Part shown: positions 40,862 through 50,910 of the stretch, piece by piece | How the letters are laid out: every line of letters starts with the position of its first letter | How positions within the stretch are numbered: the stretch's first letter is position 1 | Source: Flavobacteriales bacterium | GTDB lineage: Bacteria > Bacteroidota > Bacteroidia > Flavobacteriales_E > Vicingaceae | Direction: 5' to 3' | NCBI GenBank assembly: GCA_029262875.1 | Contig: JAJCYO010000055.1 | Span: 1 to 64,000, forward strand | DNA length: 64,000 nt | The notes under the pieces: model-generated | The model's input: the letters and a program-made list of their open reading frames with translations, nothing else | The model's database searches: none | Told to the model about the DNA's origin: nothing | Translations under genes and position numbers: made by a program

Positions 40862-41491
40862 ATGAAAAAAATCAGCCTTATTCTTTTTTGCTCCATTTTA
40901 ACAACAGCTTGTTTCTCACAAGAACTTAATACTATCGTTAGTCGCGATACATCAAAAGCACTTATTATTGGTGGTTATGGTGAACCTTTTGGTGGTTATA
41001 CCATGCTTAACGATGATGATGGGTTAATGCTTGGAATTAAAGGCGGTATGATGTTTAATCGCAAGTTTGGGTTTGGTCCCATTGCTAAAGTTAATATCGG
41101 CCTATGGGAGTTTCAGGGAAATAACTTAAACCTTAATGATTCTGCCAACTTAGAACTCTATATGGGGTCTGTTGGAATCTTTGTTGAATATGTTTTTAAA
41201 ATGGAAAAGAAGGTTCATTTCTCTATCCCTGTAAACATAATGATTGGTGGTATAGGTATTAATGAAGATAGCGGGTTTAAGGATGACGATCAAAAACCTG
41301 AAAATGTAGAATCCTCTGGAGTTTTTATCATTGAACCAGAGATAAATGTTGATTTTAACATGGCTAAGTTTTTCATCCCGTCCCTAAAGGTTGGTTATCG
41401 AGCAGTTTTTGGGAGTCAACTTGTAAACGTTGAAGATTCAGACCTTTCTGGAGTTTATTTTGGTATTGGGCTTAAGTTCGGGAAATTTTAA
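40862..41491 (+). CDS. Hypothetical outer-membrane-beta-barrel-like protein
   Basis: Signal peptide; Gly/aromatic-rich strands GGYGEPFGGYTMLN...GVYFGIGLKFGKF. Confidence 0.7.
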   Translation: MKKISLILFCSILTTACFSQELNTIVSRDTSKALIIGGYGEPFGGYTMLNDDDGLMLGIKGGMMFNRKFGFGPIAKVNIGLWEFQGNNLNLNDSANLELYMGSVGIFVEYVFKMEKKVHFSIPVNIMIGGIGINEDSGFKDDDQKPENVESSGVFIIEPEINVDFNMAKFFIPSLKVGYRAVFGSQLVNVEDSDLSGVYFGIGLKFGKF

Positions 41492-41718
41492 CAGCAACTG
41501 GCATCTCTGCAATCACCATTTTCTTGAATAGGAGGACAGGGAACTGTTCCATAAGAACAGTAGACACAACAATCGTTATTAATCGGTTTTAATACTTTTT
41601 TACAGTTTTCACATTCATAAAAATACTGGCAAGCATCTGTAGGCATTGTTTCTTCTTTTTTATGTCCACATTCCAGACAAGTAATTGTTGACCGTAGCTT
41701 TACACCTGAATTATTCAT
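41488..41718 (-). CDS. GDCCVxC-domain-like small cysteine-rich protein
   Basis: 76 aa; TCLECGHKKEETMPTDACQYFYECENCKKVLKPINNDCCVYCSYGTVPCPPIQ. Confidence 0.85.
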   Translation of the reverse strand: MNNSGVKLRSTITCLECGHKKEETMPTDACQYFYECENCKKVLKPINNDCCVYCSYGTVPCPPIQENGDCRDASCC

Positions 41719-42574
41719 AAAAACTATCTTTAATACTTACTGACTCTACTTTAACTGATTCCTTTAAGGTTAATATTGAGGTTAACTCTTTGATAGAAAT
41801 ATCACCATCATCAAAAGAGACCAAAGCAATTATGTTGGGCTGTTTATCTGTATCATAATAAGTACAAACCTCAACAACTCCGTTTTGTTCATTTAAAATA
41901 ACGTGAACCTTATCTATACATTCCCCACAGCCTTTTGGGTCTATAATCAACTCTATTACACTATAGAGGTTTTCTTCTTTTTCTAATGCAACATATCCAG
42001 TAGTGTTAATGGCTTTTTTTATGTCTTTAATAGATGTTTTAGACTCATCAAATTGCACAATTGTGTTTCCTTGATCATAAGACGTTGTTACATTAACAAT
42101 TCCTGGTAATTCATTTACGGCATGATTCACATGGTCTTGACATGCATCACAAGTCATTCCCTCAACTTTTACATTTATTTTTTGAACGTTTGAATTCTCT
42201 ATAATTATGACCTCTTTTTTGTTGTCAGGAAAGAAGGTTCCTGAATAATAAGGAAACGCAATGGAAGCGACAGCAAACAAGGTCATTCCTATTAGAAAGC
42301 CCTTGGTTTGGTACCATTTAGGTTTTTCTACATCACAACCGCAATCATCCACTGCTTTAGTTTTCATATGATCGTACCATGCATAACTGATAGCAATTAT
42401 AGCTAATCCAATTAAATACGGTCGGAAAGATTCCATCCAAGATAAATTTCCTGCCGCTCCACCAGCTCCAGCTATTGCTGCAATTACTGGAGGGATACAG
42501 CAAGATGATGCTGCAACAGCAGCAATAACTCCTGTTACAGCAGCTCCTTTCGCGTTTTTCTTTTCTGTTTCCAC
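41711..42574 (-). CDS. Mercuric transport protein MerTP-like, with extra C-terminal domain
   Basis: MerT-like ASSCCIPPVIAAIAGAGGAAG; HMA motif VKVEGMTCDACQDHVNHAV; C-terminal region with CGECIDKV. Confidence 0.85.
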   Translation of the reverse strand: METEKKNAKGAAVTGVIAAVAASSCCIPPVIAAIAGAGGAAGNLSWMESFRPYLIGLAIIAISYAWYDHMKTKAVDDCGCDVEKPKWYQTKGFLIGMTLFAVASIAFPYYSGTFFPDNKKEVIIIENSNVQKINVKVEGMTCDACQDHVNHAVNELPGIVNVTTSYDQGNTIVQFDESKTSIKDIKKAINTTGYVALEKEENLYSVIELIIDPKGCGECIDKVHVILNEQNGVVEVCTYYDTDKQPNIIALVSFDDGDISIKELTSILTLKESVKVESVSIKDSFYE

Positions 42575-42657
42575 TAATCTGGTTTTTCTATAAGGTTTTG
42601 CTTAACCACAAATATAAGAATCATTTTTTCCTGTAATTTAACCCTTCTAAAACAGTG

Positions 42658-43761
42658 TTAAACTAACTTATATAGCTTTCCTGGAAGCATTTTTACGACC
42701 CCATTAAATTCCATTTCTAATAGCATTGCAGTGGTCTTACTCATTGGTATTTTTGCCTGAAGTGAAAGTTCATCAATTCCAATTTTTTCTTGTTTTGACA
42801 GAATCGCTACAATCGTTTTTTCTTCTGAGGAAAGTTCTACAAACAGTTGAGTTTGATTTTGTATCACTTTTTTTTCTGCTTCCCATCCCATGATGTATTC
42901 TATGTCTTTTACCGATTGTATTAGGGCCGCTTTATTGATTTTTATTAAATTATTACAGCCTTCTGACTGGCTATCATTTAATCTTCCTGGTAATGCAAAA
43001 ACATCTCTGTTGTAATCATTGGCAATATAGGCGGTAATCAATGATCCTCCTTTTTTACTTGATTCTATCACAATCGTTAAATCTGAAAGACCCGCAACAA
43101 TTCTATTTCTTTTCGGGAAATTCTCACGATCAGGGTTTGTTCGACTTTTGTAATCAGTTAATAAGCCCCCATTTTCTATCATCTGTTTTGCAACTCCAGT
43201 ATGCTGTGAAGGGTATAATTTATCCAGTCCATGCGCTAAGACCCCAACAGTTGGCAAGTTATTTTTAAGTGCTGCTTTATGTGAACAAATATCTATTCCA
43301 TAAGCCAATCCACTAATAATTAACGGATGGTGTGGTTTTAATTCTTTTACAATTTTATCACAAAAACTTTTACCATATTCCGTTGCTTTTCGAGTTCCAA
43401 CAATGCTAATAACTTTAGGATTATTAAATTCAGCATTTCCTTTTGAATAAAGAAGAATGGGGCCATCTTCACAATGAAGTAACCTTTTTGGGTAGTTATC
43501 ATTTAAATAAAATAGTGGTGTAATGTTGTTCTTTTTAATAAATATTAATTCTTCTTCTGCAATAGCCAACGCCTCTGTTTTATGTTGAATAATTTTCCTT
43601 GCATTAATCCCTCCTATCCCAGGAATTTTTTCTAAAACACCTTTTTTCTCCCTGAAAACTTGTTCTGAACTTCCACAATAAGCAATAAGTTTTTTAGCTG
43701 TAATGTCCCCAATGTTAGGGATGGAAGTAATTGCAATATGGTAAAGTAATTGTTCATTCAT
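42658..43761 (-). CDS. dprA: DNA-processing protein DprA
   Basis: ISIVGTRKATEYGKSFCDKIVKEL; IISGLAYGIDICSHKAAL; FPKRNRIVAGLSDLTIVIESSKKGGSLITA. Confidence 0.95.
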   Translation of the reverse strand: MNEQLLYHIAITSIPNIGDITAKKLIAYCGSSEQVFREKKGVLEKIPGIGGINARKIIQHKTEALAIAEEELIFIKKNNITPLFYLNDNYPKRLLHCEDGPILLYSKGNAEFNNPKVISIVGTRKATEYGKSFCDKIVKELKPHHPLIISGLAYGIDICSHKAALKNNLPTVGVLAHGLDKLYPSQHTGVAKQMIENGGLLTDYKSRTNPDRENFPKRNRIVAGLSDLTIVIESSKKGGSLITAYIANDYNRDVFALPGRLNDSQSEGCNNLIKINKAALIQSVKDIEYIMGWEAEKKVIQNQTQLFVELSSEEKTIVAILSKQEKIGIDELSLQAKIPMSKTTAMLLEMEFNGVVKMLPGKLYKLV

Positions 43762-43895
43762 AGGCAGCTAAAATTAGCTATTCGAATATTGTTGAAATGT
43801 CGTTTAGTAATGATATCCTCATTCTGTTATTTGTCTCTTGCGTATCAAATTCCTATCTTCGTTTCTCAAAAACCTGCTTAGAAAAATATCCATAC

Positions 43896-44630
43896 ATGAA
43901 AATTTTAGGTATAATTCCTTCACGATATGGATCGACCCGATTCCCTGGAAAACCTTTAGTAGATATTAATGGAAAGTCTATGATTCAGCGTGTCTATGAG
44001 CAAGCAAAAAAAGCAGGCTCCTTATCTGATGTTGTTGTTGCTACCGATGATGATAGAATATTTAATCACATTAAATCCTTTAAAGGCGATGTTGTCATGA
44101 CCTCGTCTTCTCATGAAAGTGGAACGGAAAGATGTGCAGAGGTTATTGATAAAATGAATGGGTCTTATGATGTTGTGATAAACATACAGGGAGATGAACC
44201 TTTTATAGACCCTGAGCAAATCAATCATTTGTGTTCTTGTTTTAATGATGCTAAAACAGACATTGCAACCCTCATTAAAAAAATCGATACAACAGAAGAA
44301 CTCTTTAATCCAAACAGGCCAAAAGTAGAAGTTGATGACAACAGTTTTGCTGTAATGTTTAGTAGAAATGTTATTCCAGAACTTCCAAATATCGAAAAAG
44401 AAAATTGGTTAAAGGAGTCTTCTTTTTATAAACATATTGGTATTTATGGTTACCGTTCTAACGTATTGACTAAAATCAGTCAGCTCCCCATTTCTCCATT
44501 AGAACAAAAAGAACGGTTAGAACAATTGCGCTGGATAGAAAATGATTATGCCATAAAAGTGGCAGTAACAACACATGAAGCAATAGCAATTGATACTCCA
44601 GAGGATTTAGAAAAAATTACTTTTAAGTAG
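43896..44630 (+). CDS. kdsB: 3-deoxy-manno-octulosonate cytidylyltransferase
   Basis: From ATG 43896: MKILGIIPSRYGSTRFPGKPLVDINGKSMIQRVYEQA; VINIQGDEPFIDP. The 33-aa extension in the ORF track (43797) is not expected for this family. Confidence 0.95.
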   Translation: MKILGIIPSRYGSTRFPGKPLVDINGKSMIQRVYEQAKKAGSLSDVVVATDDDRIFNHIKSFKGDVVMTSSSHESGTERCAEVIDKMNGSYDVVINIQGDEPFIDPEQINHLCSCFNDAKTDIATLIKKIDTTEELFNPNRPKVEVDDNSFAVMFSRNVIPELPNIEKENWLKESSFYKHIGIYGYRSNVLTKISQLPISPLEQKERLEQLRWIENDYAIKVAVTTHEAIAIDTPEDLEKITFK

Positions 44631-44669
44631 CCTTTCTTTTCTTTATTTTTATACATTCGCAAGCCCTAA

Positions 44670-45731
44670 ATGAAATTAGAACACTACATATCTGAATTAC
44701 TTTTTAAATACGACTGTGTTATTGTTCCTGGCTTAGGTGGTTTTGTTGCCAATTATAAATCTGCAACAATTCAACCCATTCAAAATACGTTTTCTCCTCC
44801 ATCAAAAAGTATTTCTTTTAATAAAAATCTAAACAATAATGATGGGCTCTTGGCTAATTTTATTGTGCAAAAAGAAGGGGTGAATTTTGAAGTTGCTTCA
44901 AAAAAAATTGAGGAGTTTGTTATAGAAATTAATCAAGATTTAAGACTGAAAAAACGCATTTTGTTGAATAACATTGGAACCCTGTTCTTAGATACTGAAA
45001 ATCGAACTCAATTTGAACCACAAAATACGGTCAACCACCTTTTGGGGTCTTATGGGTTGCCCGTTTTCCAAAAACAGCCTATTAAGCATAGTACTATAGA
45101 GGAAAAACTAACCAAAGAATTTAAAGATAGGACAGCTCCATTAACGGTTGTAAAAGAGGCCAAAAGCAGAAAAACGAAATGGGTTGCTGCTGCTGTTATT
45201 GGTATTCCTTTGGCTTTTTTAGCAGGCTGGATGCCGAGCAATGTTGATTTAGGGGGTGATTTGAATTATGCCAACCTAAATCCTTTTAAGCCGGCCGAAA
45301 AAACAATTTATGTACCATCAAAGTCGGGGGTTGTTTTTAATGAAGCCAAAAAAAGTACGGTTAAAGATCAAATTGCATTGGCTGATGAAAACACCTATTT
45401 TTTAGAGATAAGTTTTGATGAAAACAAAACTCCCGTTGTTGTTAAATTAAAAGAGCAGCCAACTGCTGAAGCTGTTTCAACCTACGTAGCGTCTTCATCA
45501 AGAGAGCTTCAATACCATATTGTTGGAGGCTGCTTCTCAAGTAAAAACAATGCAAGAAAAATGGTTAGAAAACTGAAAAGAGCAGGTTTTAACGCTTCCA
45601 TTGTGGGGAAAAGAAAAGGCTTATGGACGGTAAGCTATAACAGTTTTGTAACTCGTAGAGAAGCTGTTAACGCATTGGCTGACGCCAAAGACCACAATAC
45701 AAAAGCTTGGATTTTAAATCAACCCTTTTAA
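44670..45731 (+). CDS. CCDC81-like HU domain and SPOR domain membrane protein
   Basis: N-terminal LEHYISELLFKYDCVIVPGLGGFVANY; central TM; C-terminal SPOR YHIVGGCFSSKNNARKMVRKLKRAGFNASIVG. Confidence 0.88.
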   Translation: MKLEHYISELLFKYDCVIVPGLGGFVANYKSATIQPIQNTFSPPSKSISFNKNLNNNDGLLANFIVQKEGVNFEVASKKIEEFVIEINQDLRLKKRILLNNIGTLFLDTENRTQFEPQNTVNHLLGSYGLPVFQKQPIKHSTIEEKLTKEFKDRTAPLTVVKEAKSRKTKWVAAAVIGIPLAFLAGWMPSNVDLGGDLNYANLNPFKPAEKTIYVPSKSGVVFNEAKKSTVKDQIALADENTYFLEISFDENKTPVVVKLKEQPTAEAVSTYVASSSRELQYHIVGGCFSSKNNARKMVRKLKRAGFNASIVGKRKGLWTVSYNSFVTRREAVNALADAKDHNTKAWILNQPF

Positions 45732-46681
45732 CTGAACTCTTTTTCAATTTTATCTGCTAAAAAAATTGAAAGTTTTACGTAAGATTCTTTTGTCCAACCA
45801 GCAACATGGGGGCTTAATATTACTTTATCAGATTGCACTAAATAATTAAACTCTTCTGGTAATTTTTTCGAGCTTATGGTTTCAAATGATTTCGTTTCAT
45901 ACTCCAAAACATCTAAGCAAGCACCCAGCACCTTGTTTGTTTTTAGTGCCCCCACCAAATCTTCAATACAAACATTATTACCTCGTGCAGTATTAATAAC
46001 GTAAATGGATTTTTTAAACTTTGATAAAAAATCACTGTTTACATAATGTTGTGTTTCTATAGAAAGCGGTAAATGAATGCTTAAAACATCTGTCGATTCA
46101 AAGATAATATCCAATTCCACCTCATCAACATGACTATCGCTAAACCCACTTTTATATTTGTCGTATGCCATCACTCGGCAATCAAATCCAGAAAGTTTTT
46201 TAGCAAAAGCTTTTCCCATGTTTCCATATCCAATTATTCCTATTGTCTTCCCTGAAACTTCTAACCCTCTGTTTCCTTCTCTATCCCAAATTCCTTTTCC
46301 TACTTCGGCATCTCCTTTTTTGAGTTGATTAAACAACATCAACAGCATTCCGAGAGCGTGTTCCCCAACTGCCGTCATATTTCCCTCTGGGGAATTAAAC
46401 ACCTTTATTCCTTTGGTTTCCGCATGGGTTACATCAATGTTTTCTAATCCTGACCCAGAACGAGCTATAAATTTTAATGCGTTTGCTTTATTTAAAAATG
46501 CTGAATCGATGGTAAACCTACTTCTGATGACTATTCCAAAATAGTCCTCAATTTTAGATTCAATTTCTGTCTTCGATGAAGTGACATCTTGTTCACAAGA
46601 ATACCCTAAAGCAGTAAGCTTTTGTTCCAGAACAGGGTGAACAGTATCTAAAAAAAGTATTTTCTTAAAATTAGGCTGCAT
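45728..46681 (-). CDS. D-2-hydroxyacid dehydrogenase (phosphoglycerate dehydrogenase-like)
   Basis: KFIARSGSGLENIDV; GKTIGIIGYGNMGKAFAKKL; HLPLSIETQHYVN; VINTARGNNV; SPHVAGWT. Confidence 0.92.
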   Translation of the reverse strand: MQPNFKKILFLDTVHPVLEQKLTALGYSCEQDVTSSKTEIESKIEDYFGIVIRSRFTIDSAFLNKANALKFIARSGSGLENIDVTHAETKGIKVFNSPEGNMTAVGEHALGMLLMLFNQLKKGDAEVGKGIWDREGNRGLEVSGKTIGIIGYGNMGKAFAKKLSGFDCRVMAYDKYKSGFSDSHVDEVELDIIFESTDVLSIHLPLSIETQHYVNSDFLSKFKKSIYVINTARGNNVCIEDLVGALKTNKVLGACLDVLEYETKSFETISSKKLPEEFNYLVQSDKVILSPHVAGWTKESYVKLSIFLADKIEKEFS

Positions 46682-48026
46682 ACATTAAGTAGCCTATAAA
46701 GAAGTACAAAAACAGTCCAAAAACATCATTAATCGTAGTAATAAAAGGCCCCGTTGCTAAAGCTGGATCTATTTTATATTTGTCCAACATTAAAGGAACT
46801 AATGTTCCGAAAATCGCTGCAAAAACAATAACAGACAAAAGTGATACACTAACAATTATACTTAACGTTAAGTCGTCACTAAAAAAGAAATTATAAATGA
46901 AAATTAAAGACCCTAACACAATTCCGTTAATTAACCCAACCAGCAACTCCTTGAAAAGTTTTCTCCATATTCCATCTAAACCCAACGAGTTATTTGCCAA
47001 TCCTTGTACCACAATTGCCGATGACTGCACCCCTACATTTCCTGCCATCGCAGCAATTAAGGGAATAAAAAAAGCCATTTCTGGATGAATTTGAATTTGG
47101 CCTTCATAAGCCTCAATAACTTGAGCACCTAAAATTCCACCAAACAAACCAATTAGCAACCATGGCAGTCGTGCCCTTGTTAATACCCATGCATTATCTG
47201 AAGATTCCACATTTTCAGAAATACCTGATGCCATTTGATAATCTTTCTCTGCTTCTTCTCGAATAACATCTACCACATCATCAATGGTAATTCTTCCTAA
47301 AAGCCTTCCTATTTCATCAATCACAGGGATTACGACCAAGTCATATTTATCCATTATTTGGGCTACCTCTTCATCATCAGCATCCACCTTCACCAAAATT
47401 ACCTCATCGTTATAAACATCCTTTACCAAGGAGTTTTCCGGAGCTAATAATAATTTCTTTAAAGAAATTCTTCCTTGTAAAATATCATTTTCATCCACCA
47501 CATATACCGTGTACATCTTTTCTACCTCTTCCGCCTGAGCCCTAATTTCTTTGATACATGTTAAGACATCCCAATCTATTTTAACCTTCACTAACTCCTT
47601 CGCCATTAACCCACCAGCAGTATCCTCATCATAATTCAACAGGTCTATAATGTCTCCTGCTTGTTCAATGTCTTCAATGTGAGAAATTACTTCGTCTTGC
47701 TTGCTTTCTGATAATTCCCCAATGACATCAGCAGCATCATCAGAATCTAAGTTGTCAATAATTTTCTCCGCAATTTCTTCTGATGAGATCGCCTCCAAAA
47801 ATTTCTCACGAGTATCTTCGTCTAACTCAACTAACGCATCAGCCCCCAGTTCTTCAGGCAAAAAAGCATAAAATGCTTTCGCCTCATTGGTAGACTGTTC
47901 ATCCAAAATTTCAGCAATATCAACCGCATGAAGCCCATCTATGAGCTCCAGAATTTTAGCCTCAACACTACCCTCTACAGCTGTGTTAAGTTGTTCTAAA
48001 TATTCTTTCGTTAATTCGAATTGCAT
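46671..48026 (-). CDS. mgtE: Magnesium transporter MgtE
   Basis: MgtE N domain, paired CBS domains, C-terminal ARLPWLLIGLFGGILGA...FIPLIAAMAGNVGVQSSAIVVQGLA. Confidence 0.95.
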   Translation of the reverse strand: MQFELTKEYLEQLNTAVEGSVEAKILELIDGLHAVDIAEILDEQSTNEAKAFYAFLPEELGADALVELDEDTREKFLEAISSEEIAEKIIDNLDSDDAADVIGELSESKQDEVISHIEDIEQAGDIIDLLNYDEDTAGGLMAKELVKVKIDWDVLTCIKEIRAQAEEVEKMYTVYVVDENDILQGRISLKKLLLAPENSLVKDVYNDEVILVKVDADDEEVAQIMDKYDLVVIPVIDEIGRLLGRITIDDVVDVIREEAEKDYQMASGISENVESSDNAWVLTRARLPWLLIGLFGGILGAQVIEAYEGQIQIHPEMAFFIPLIAAMAGNVGVQSSAIVVQGLANNSLGLDGIWRKLFKELLVGLINGIVLGSLIFIYNFFFSDDLTLSIIVSVSLLSVIVFAAIFGTLVPLMLDKYKIDPALATGPFITTINDVFGLFLYFFIGYLMYAA

Positions 48027-48048
48027 GATTCCTTGCTTTTTAGCGTTG

Positions 48049-48056
48049 CAAAGCTA
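48049..48056 (-). promoter_or_regulatory. Candidate -7 box (TAGCTTTG) for mgtE
   Basis: Plus strand CAAAGCTA 23 nt upstream of the mgtE start. Confidence 0.4.
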
Positions 48057-48107
48057 CAAAATTATCGTGAGGAGCATTTTATGAAGTGCTTTTTCAAGTT
48101 CAACCAC

Positions 48108-48878
48108 CTATCCTAACAAGTTCGTTAACCCCACAAACTGTTCAACACTTAGTTGTTCTGGTCTTAAGCTAAAGATTTCATTGCTTTTAATGTCATCGTT
48201 AATTACGCTTTTTAGTGAGTTTCGCATCGTTTTTCTGCGTTGATTAAAGGCCATTTTCACAATTGTTTTGAATCGTTTTTCATCACAATCCAACTTGGTT
48301 TTTTTGTTTCGTGTTAAGCGAATTACCGCAGATTTCACTTTTGGTGGAGGATCAAAAACATCCTCATTTACTGTAAATAAGTATTCGATATCATAAAACG
48401 CCTGTAACAAAACACTTGTTATTCCATACGTTTTTGAACCTGGGCCGGCAGCAATTCTTTCAGCAACCTCTTTTTGAAACATTCCAACCACTTCTGGGAT
48501 TTGCTCCTTATAATCCAAGACTTTGAATAAAATCTGAGAAGAAATATTATATGGGAAGTTTCCAATTACAGCAAATGGCTCTTTCTCGATAATATCGTTC
48601 AAATCCATTTTTAAAAAATCTCCATAGATGATGTTTCCTTTTAAAACTGGGTATTTTTCTGCTAAAAACCCGATCGACTCTCTGTCTACGTCAACAGCAT
48701 AGGTTTGGTAATTTTTTTGCTCAATTAAATACTGTGTCAGCACACCCATTCCTGGCCCGACCTCAACAACTTTTTTGTATTGGTCCTTTAAGGAAAGTGC
48801 ATCAACAATTTTTTTTGCGATCTCTAAATCGGTCAAAAAGTGTTGTCCAAGGTGTTTTTTTGCTTTTACTTTTTGCAA
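48108..48878 (-). CDS. rsmA: 16S rRNA (adenine(1518)-N(6)/adenine(1519)-N(6))-dimethyltransferase
   Basis: [73 protein letters not shown]. Confidence 0.96.
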   Translation of the reverse strand: MQKVKAKKHLGQHFLTDLEIAKKIVDALSLKDQYKKVVEVGPGMGVLTQYLIEQKNYQTYAVDVDRESIGFLAEKYPVLKGNIIYGDFLKMDLNDIIEKEPFAVIGNFPYNISSQILFKVLDYKEQIPEVVGMFQKEVAERIAAGPGSKTYGITSVLLQAFYDIEYLFTVNEDVFDPPPKVKSAVIRLTRNKKTKLDCDEKRFKTIVKMAFNQRRKTMRNSLKSVINDDIKSNEIFSLRPEQLSVEQFVGLTNLLG

Positions 48879-48911
48879 TATCGTGGGTTATTTAAAGTTG
48901 TTTGTATATTG

Positions 48912-48919
48912 CAAAGGTA
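48912..48919 (-). promoter_or_regulatory. Candidate -7 box (TACCTTTG) for rsmA
   Basis: Plus strand CAAAGGTA upstream of the minus-strand start at 48878. Confidence 0.4.
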
Positions 48920-48934
48920 ACATAACAAGGCTTA

Positions 48935-50218
48935 ATGAAGGGTTTTTATTTTTTATTACTGTATTGCTGCTCACTATATAGTTCAGCACAAACCTATCGC
49001 GCATTGGTAAATGCTGAGCCTATTTTTGTTAATAAAATTGATATTTCTGAATTAAAGGAAAATCAACTATACATTGCAATGCCTTTCGCAAAAAAAACGG
49101 TTTTAAATCCCAATCAAAAAAAACAGCTTAACGAAAGGGTGGTTATTAAATTAGAATTGGTGTATACAAAATACCGAAAGGCAAGCTCTTTTAATCAAAA
49201 AACACTAAATAAAAACCGACTAAAAGAACTTCATAAATTAGTCCCGAGTTTATTTGAAAATCGCTTTTGGGGTTTCGATTTGGTCAGCCAAACCAATGGA
49301 GATTCTCCCGAGATTTGTAATAAAATGTTTCATGGTTTTATTGTCACTTTCCGTCCAAATTCAACAAATAACATGCTCGATTTAGAAGCCCGTTATTTAG
49401 AAGACATGGTTGAGGCTCTTGTAAAACAAGATAGCTTAGATAACGATACCGTCCCTATGAATTATGACATTAAAACACATTATGACAAACAAATTGGCTA
49501 CGTTCACGATACCATTTGGTATGTAGACACCATAACGGGCCCTGCTCCTCCTGATTTTTTTTACTTGCAAGCCCTCTATAATGATACAACCGTCTTAGGT
49601 GCATTTAAACGAAACACACATTGGAAAAACTTTATTGTTGTTACAGATGTCACTGGTTCTATGTCTCCATATAGTGCTCAAGTTTTTGTTTGGTTAAAGA
49701 AACAAGCAGAACAAAAGACTGCTCAGTATTTTGTGTTTTTTAACGATGGGGACGAAAAGCCATCTGCGAAGAAAAAGCCTTTAGAGACAGGGGGTATTTA
49801 CATTAGTAAAAACAAAAGCTTAGATGCGGTGATTAAAACAGCAACAAAGTGTATGAAGAATGGCTCTGGAGGAGGAGAGCATATGGAAAATGATATAGAA
49901 GCAATTATTGATGGAGCAAAACAATACCCAGAGGCCGATGAAATCATTTTAGTTGCCGATAACATGGAAAGCATGCGTGATTATAAATACATTAAAAAAA
50001 TTAAAAAGCCTGTTCATATTATTCTTTGTGGAGCAGAAAACAGAATTAATGTTCAATACTTAGACTTAGCTCGGCAAACCAAAGGAACCATTCATACGAT
50101 AAATGCTGATGTGGTCAACCTCCAAAGATTTAAAGAAGGTGAGCATTTTTTTATTGATGATAAGGAGTATATGTTCCAAAAAGGAAGGTTCCATGCTATT
50201 TATGAGAAGTTTTATTAA
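48935..50218 (+). CDS. Secreted protein with von Willebrand factor A-like domain
   Basis: Signal peptide; NFIVVTDVTGSMSPYSAQVFVWLKK (MIDAS-like DxTGSM); GGGEHMENDIEAIIDGAKQ; EIILVADNMESMRDY. Confidence 0.72.
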   Translation: MKGFYFLLLYCCSLYSSAQTYRALVNAEPIFVNKIDISELKENQLYIAMPFAKKTVLNPNQKKQLNERVVIKLELVYTKYRKASSFNQKTLNKNRLKELHKLVPSLFENRFWGFDLVSQTNGDSPEICNKMFHGFIVTFRPNSTNNMLDLEARYLEDMVEALVKQDSLDNDTVPMNYDIKTHYDKQIGYVHDTIWYVDTITGPAPPDFFYLQALYNDTTVLGAFKRNTHWKNFIVVTDVTGSMSPYSAQVFVWLKKQAEQKTAQYFVFFNDGDEKPSAKKKPLETGGIYISKNKSLDAVIKTATKCMKNGSGGGEHMENDIEAIIDGAKQYPEADEIILVADNMESMRDYKYIKKIKKPVHIILCGAENRINVQYLDLARQTKGTIHTINADVVNLQRFKEGEHFFIDDKEYMFQKGRFHAIYEKFY

Positions 50219-50910
50219 AAACTTATTTTATTTTTATAATAAGCATATAACCCCTCTGGAGCAACTCCTACAATTTTTTTGATGTGCATAATTGAAAAAA
50301 TAGTTTGCAACTTTACTGCTCCAAGCTTATCATATTTACGGGTAGAAGTAATGACTTTTTGAGGGAGCTTAATGTAGTTTGTGGCCAACTTAATTCTTGA
50401 CATAATTTCAATGTCTTCCATAACCACCCATTCCTCATTAAACCCTCCTATTTGATTAAACAATGTTCTTGTAATAAACAGAGACTGATCTCCTCCGCTT
50501 GCTATGTCCCATTTAAAACGAGTAAACCAACTCCAAAAATTAAAAAAGAAAGTCTTTTTATTAAATGTCATTCTAAAGCTTCCGGCTTGCTTATCGAGTG
50601 AGACAGCTTTTATTATTGCCTCGTCAAATCCTTTTGGAGGAAAAGTATCAGCATGTAAAAAATAAACTATTTCTCCTTCTGCTTTCCTCGCTCCAACATT
50701 TAACTGTTTTGCACGCCCTTTGGAGGAGTTTAATGTAATAACCTCCTTTCGCGATTCAACTAAGGTTGTGGTCTGGTCTGTGCTTTCACCATCAACAACA
50801 ATGATTTCTGAAGTAATATTTTGGGATCTAATTTTTTGAAGATGAGTTAACAATTTTGTGATTCCTTCAGCTTCATTATGGGTTGGAATAATAATGCTAA
50901 GTTGCAACAT
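50215..50910 (-). CDS. TIGR04283-type (arsenosugar biosynthesis) glycosyltransferase
   Basis: LSIIIPTHNEAEGITKLLTHLQ; EIIVVDGESTDQT; NSSKGRAKQLNVGARKAEGEIVYFLHADTFPPKGF; clustered with ArsS-like gene. Confidence 0.88.
   Translation of the reverse strand: MLQLSIIIPTHNEAEGITKLLTHLQKIRSQNITSEIIVVDGESTDQTTTLVESRKEVITLNSSKGRAKQLNVGARKAEGEIVYFLHADTFPPKGFDEAIIKAVSLDKQAGSFRMTFNKKTFFFNFWSWFTRFKWDIASGGDQSLFITRTLFNQIGGFNEEWVVMEDIEIMSRIKLATNYIKLPQKVITSTRKYDKLGAVKLQTIFSIMHIKKIVGVAPEGLYAYYKNKISF

Noticed and set aside
43797-43895. N-terminal extension of KdsB
   Set aside because: The canonical family N-terminus starts at ATG 43896 (MKILGIIPSRYGSTRFPGKP); the upstream 33 residues look non-coding.
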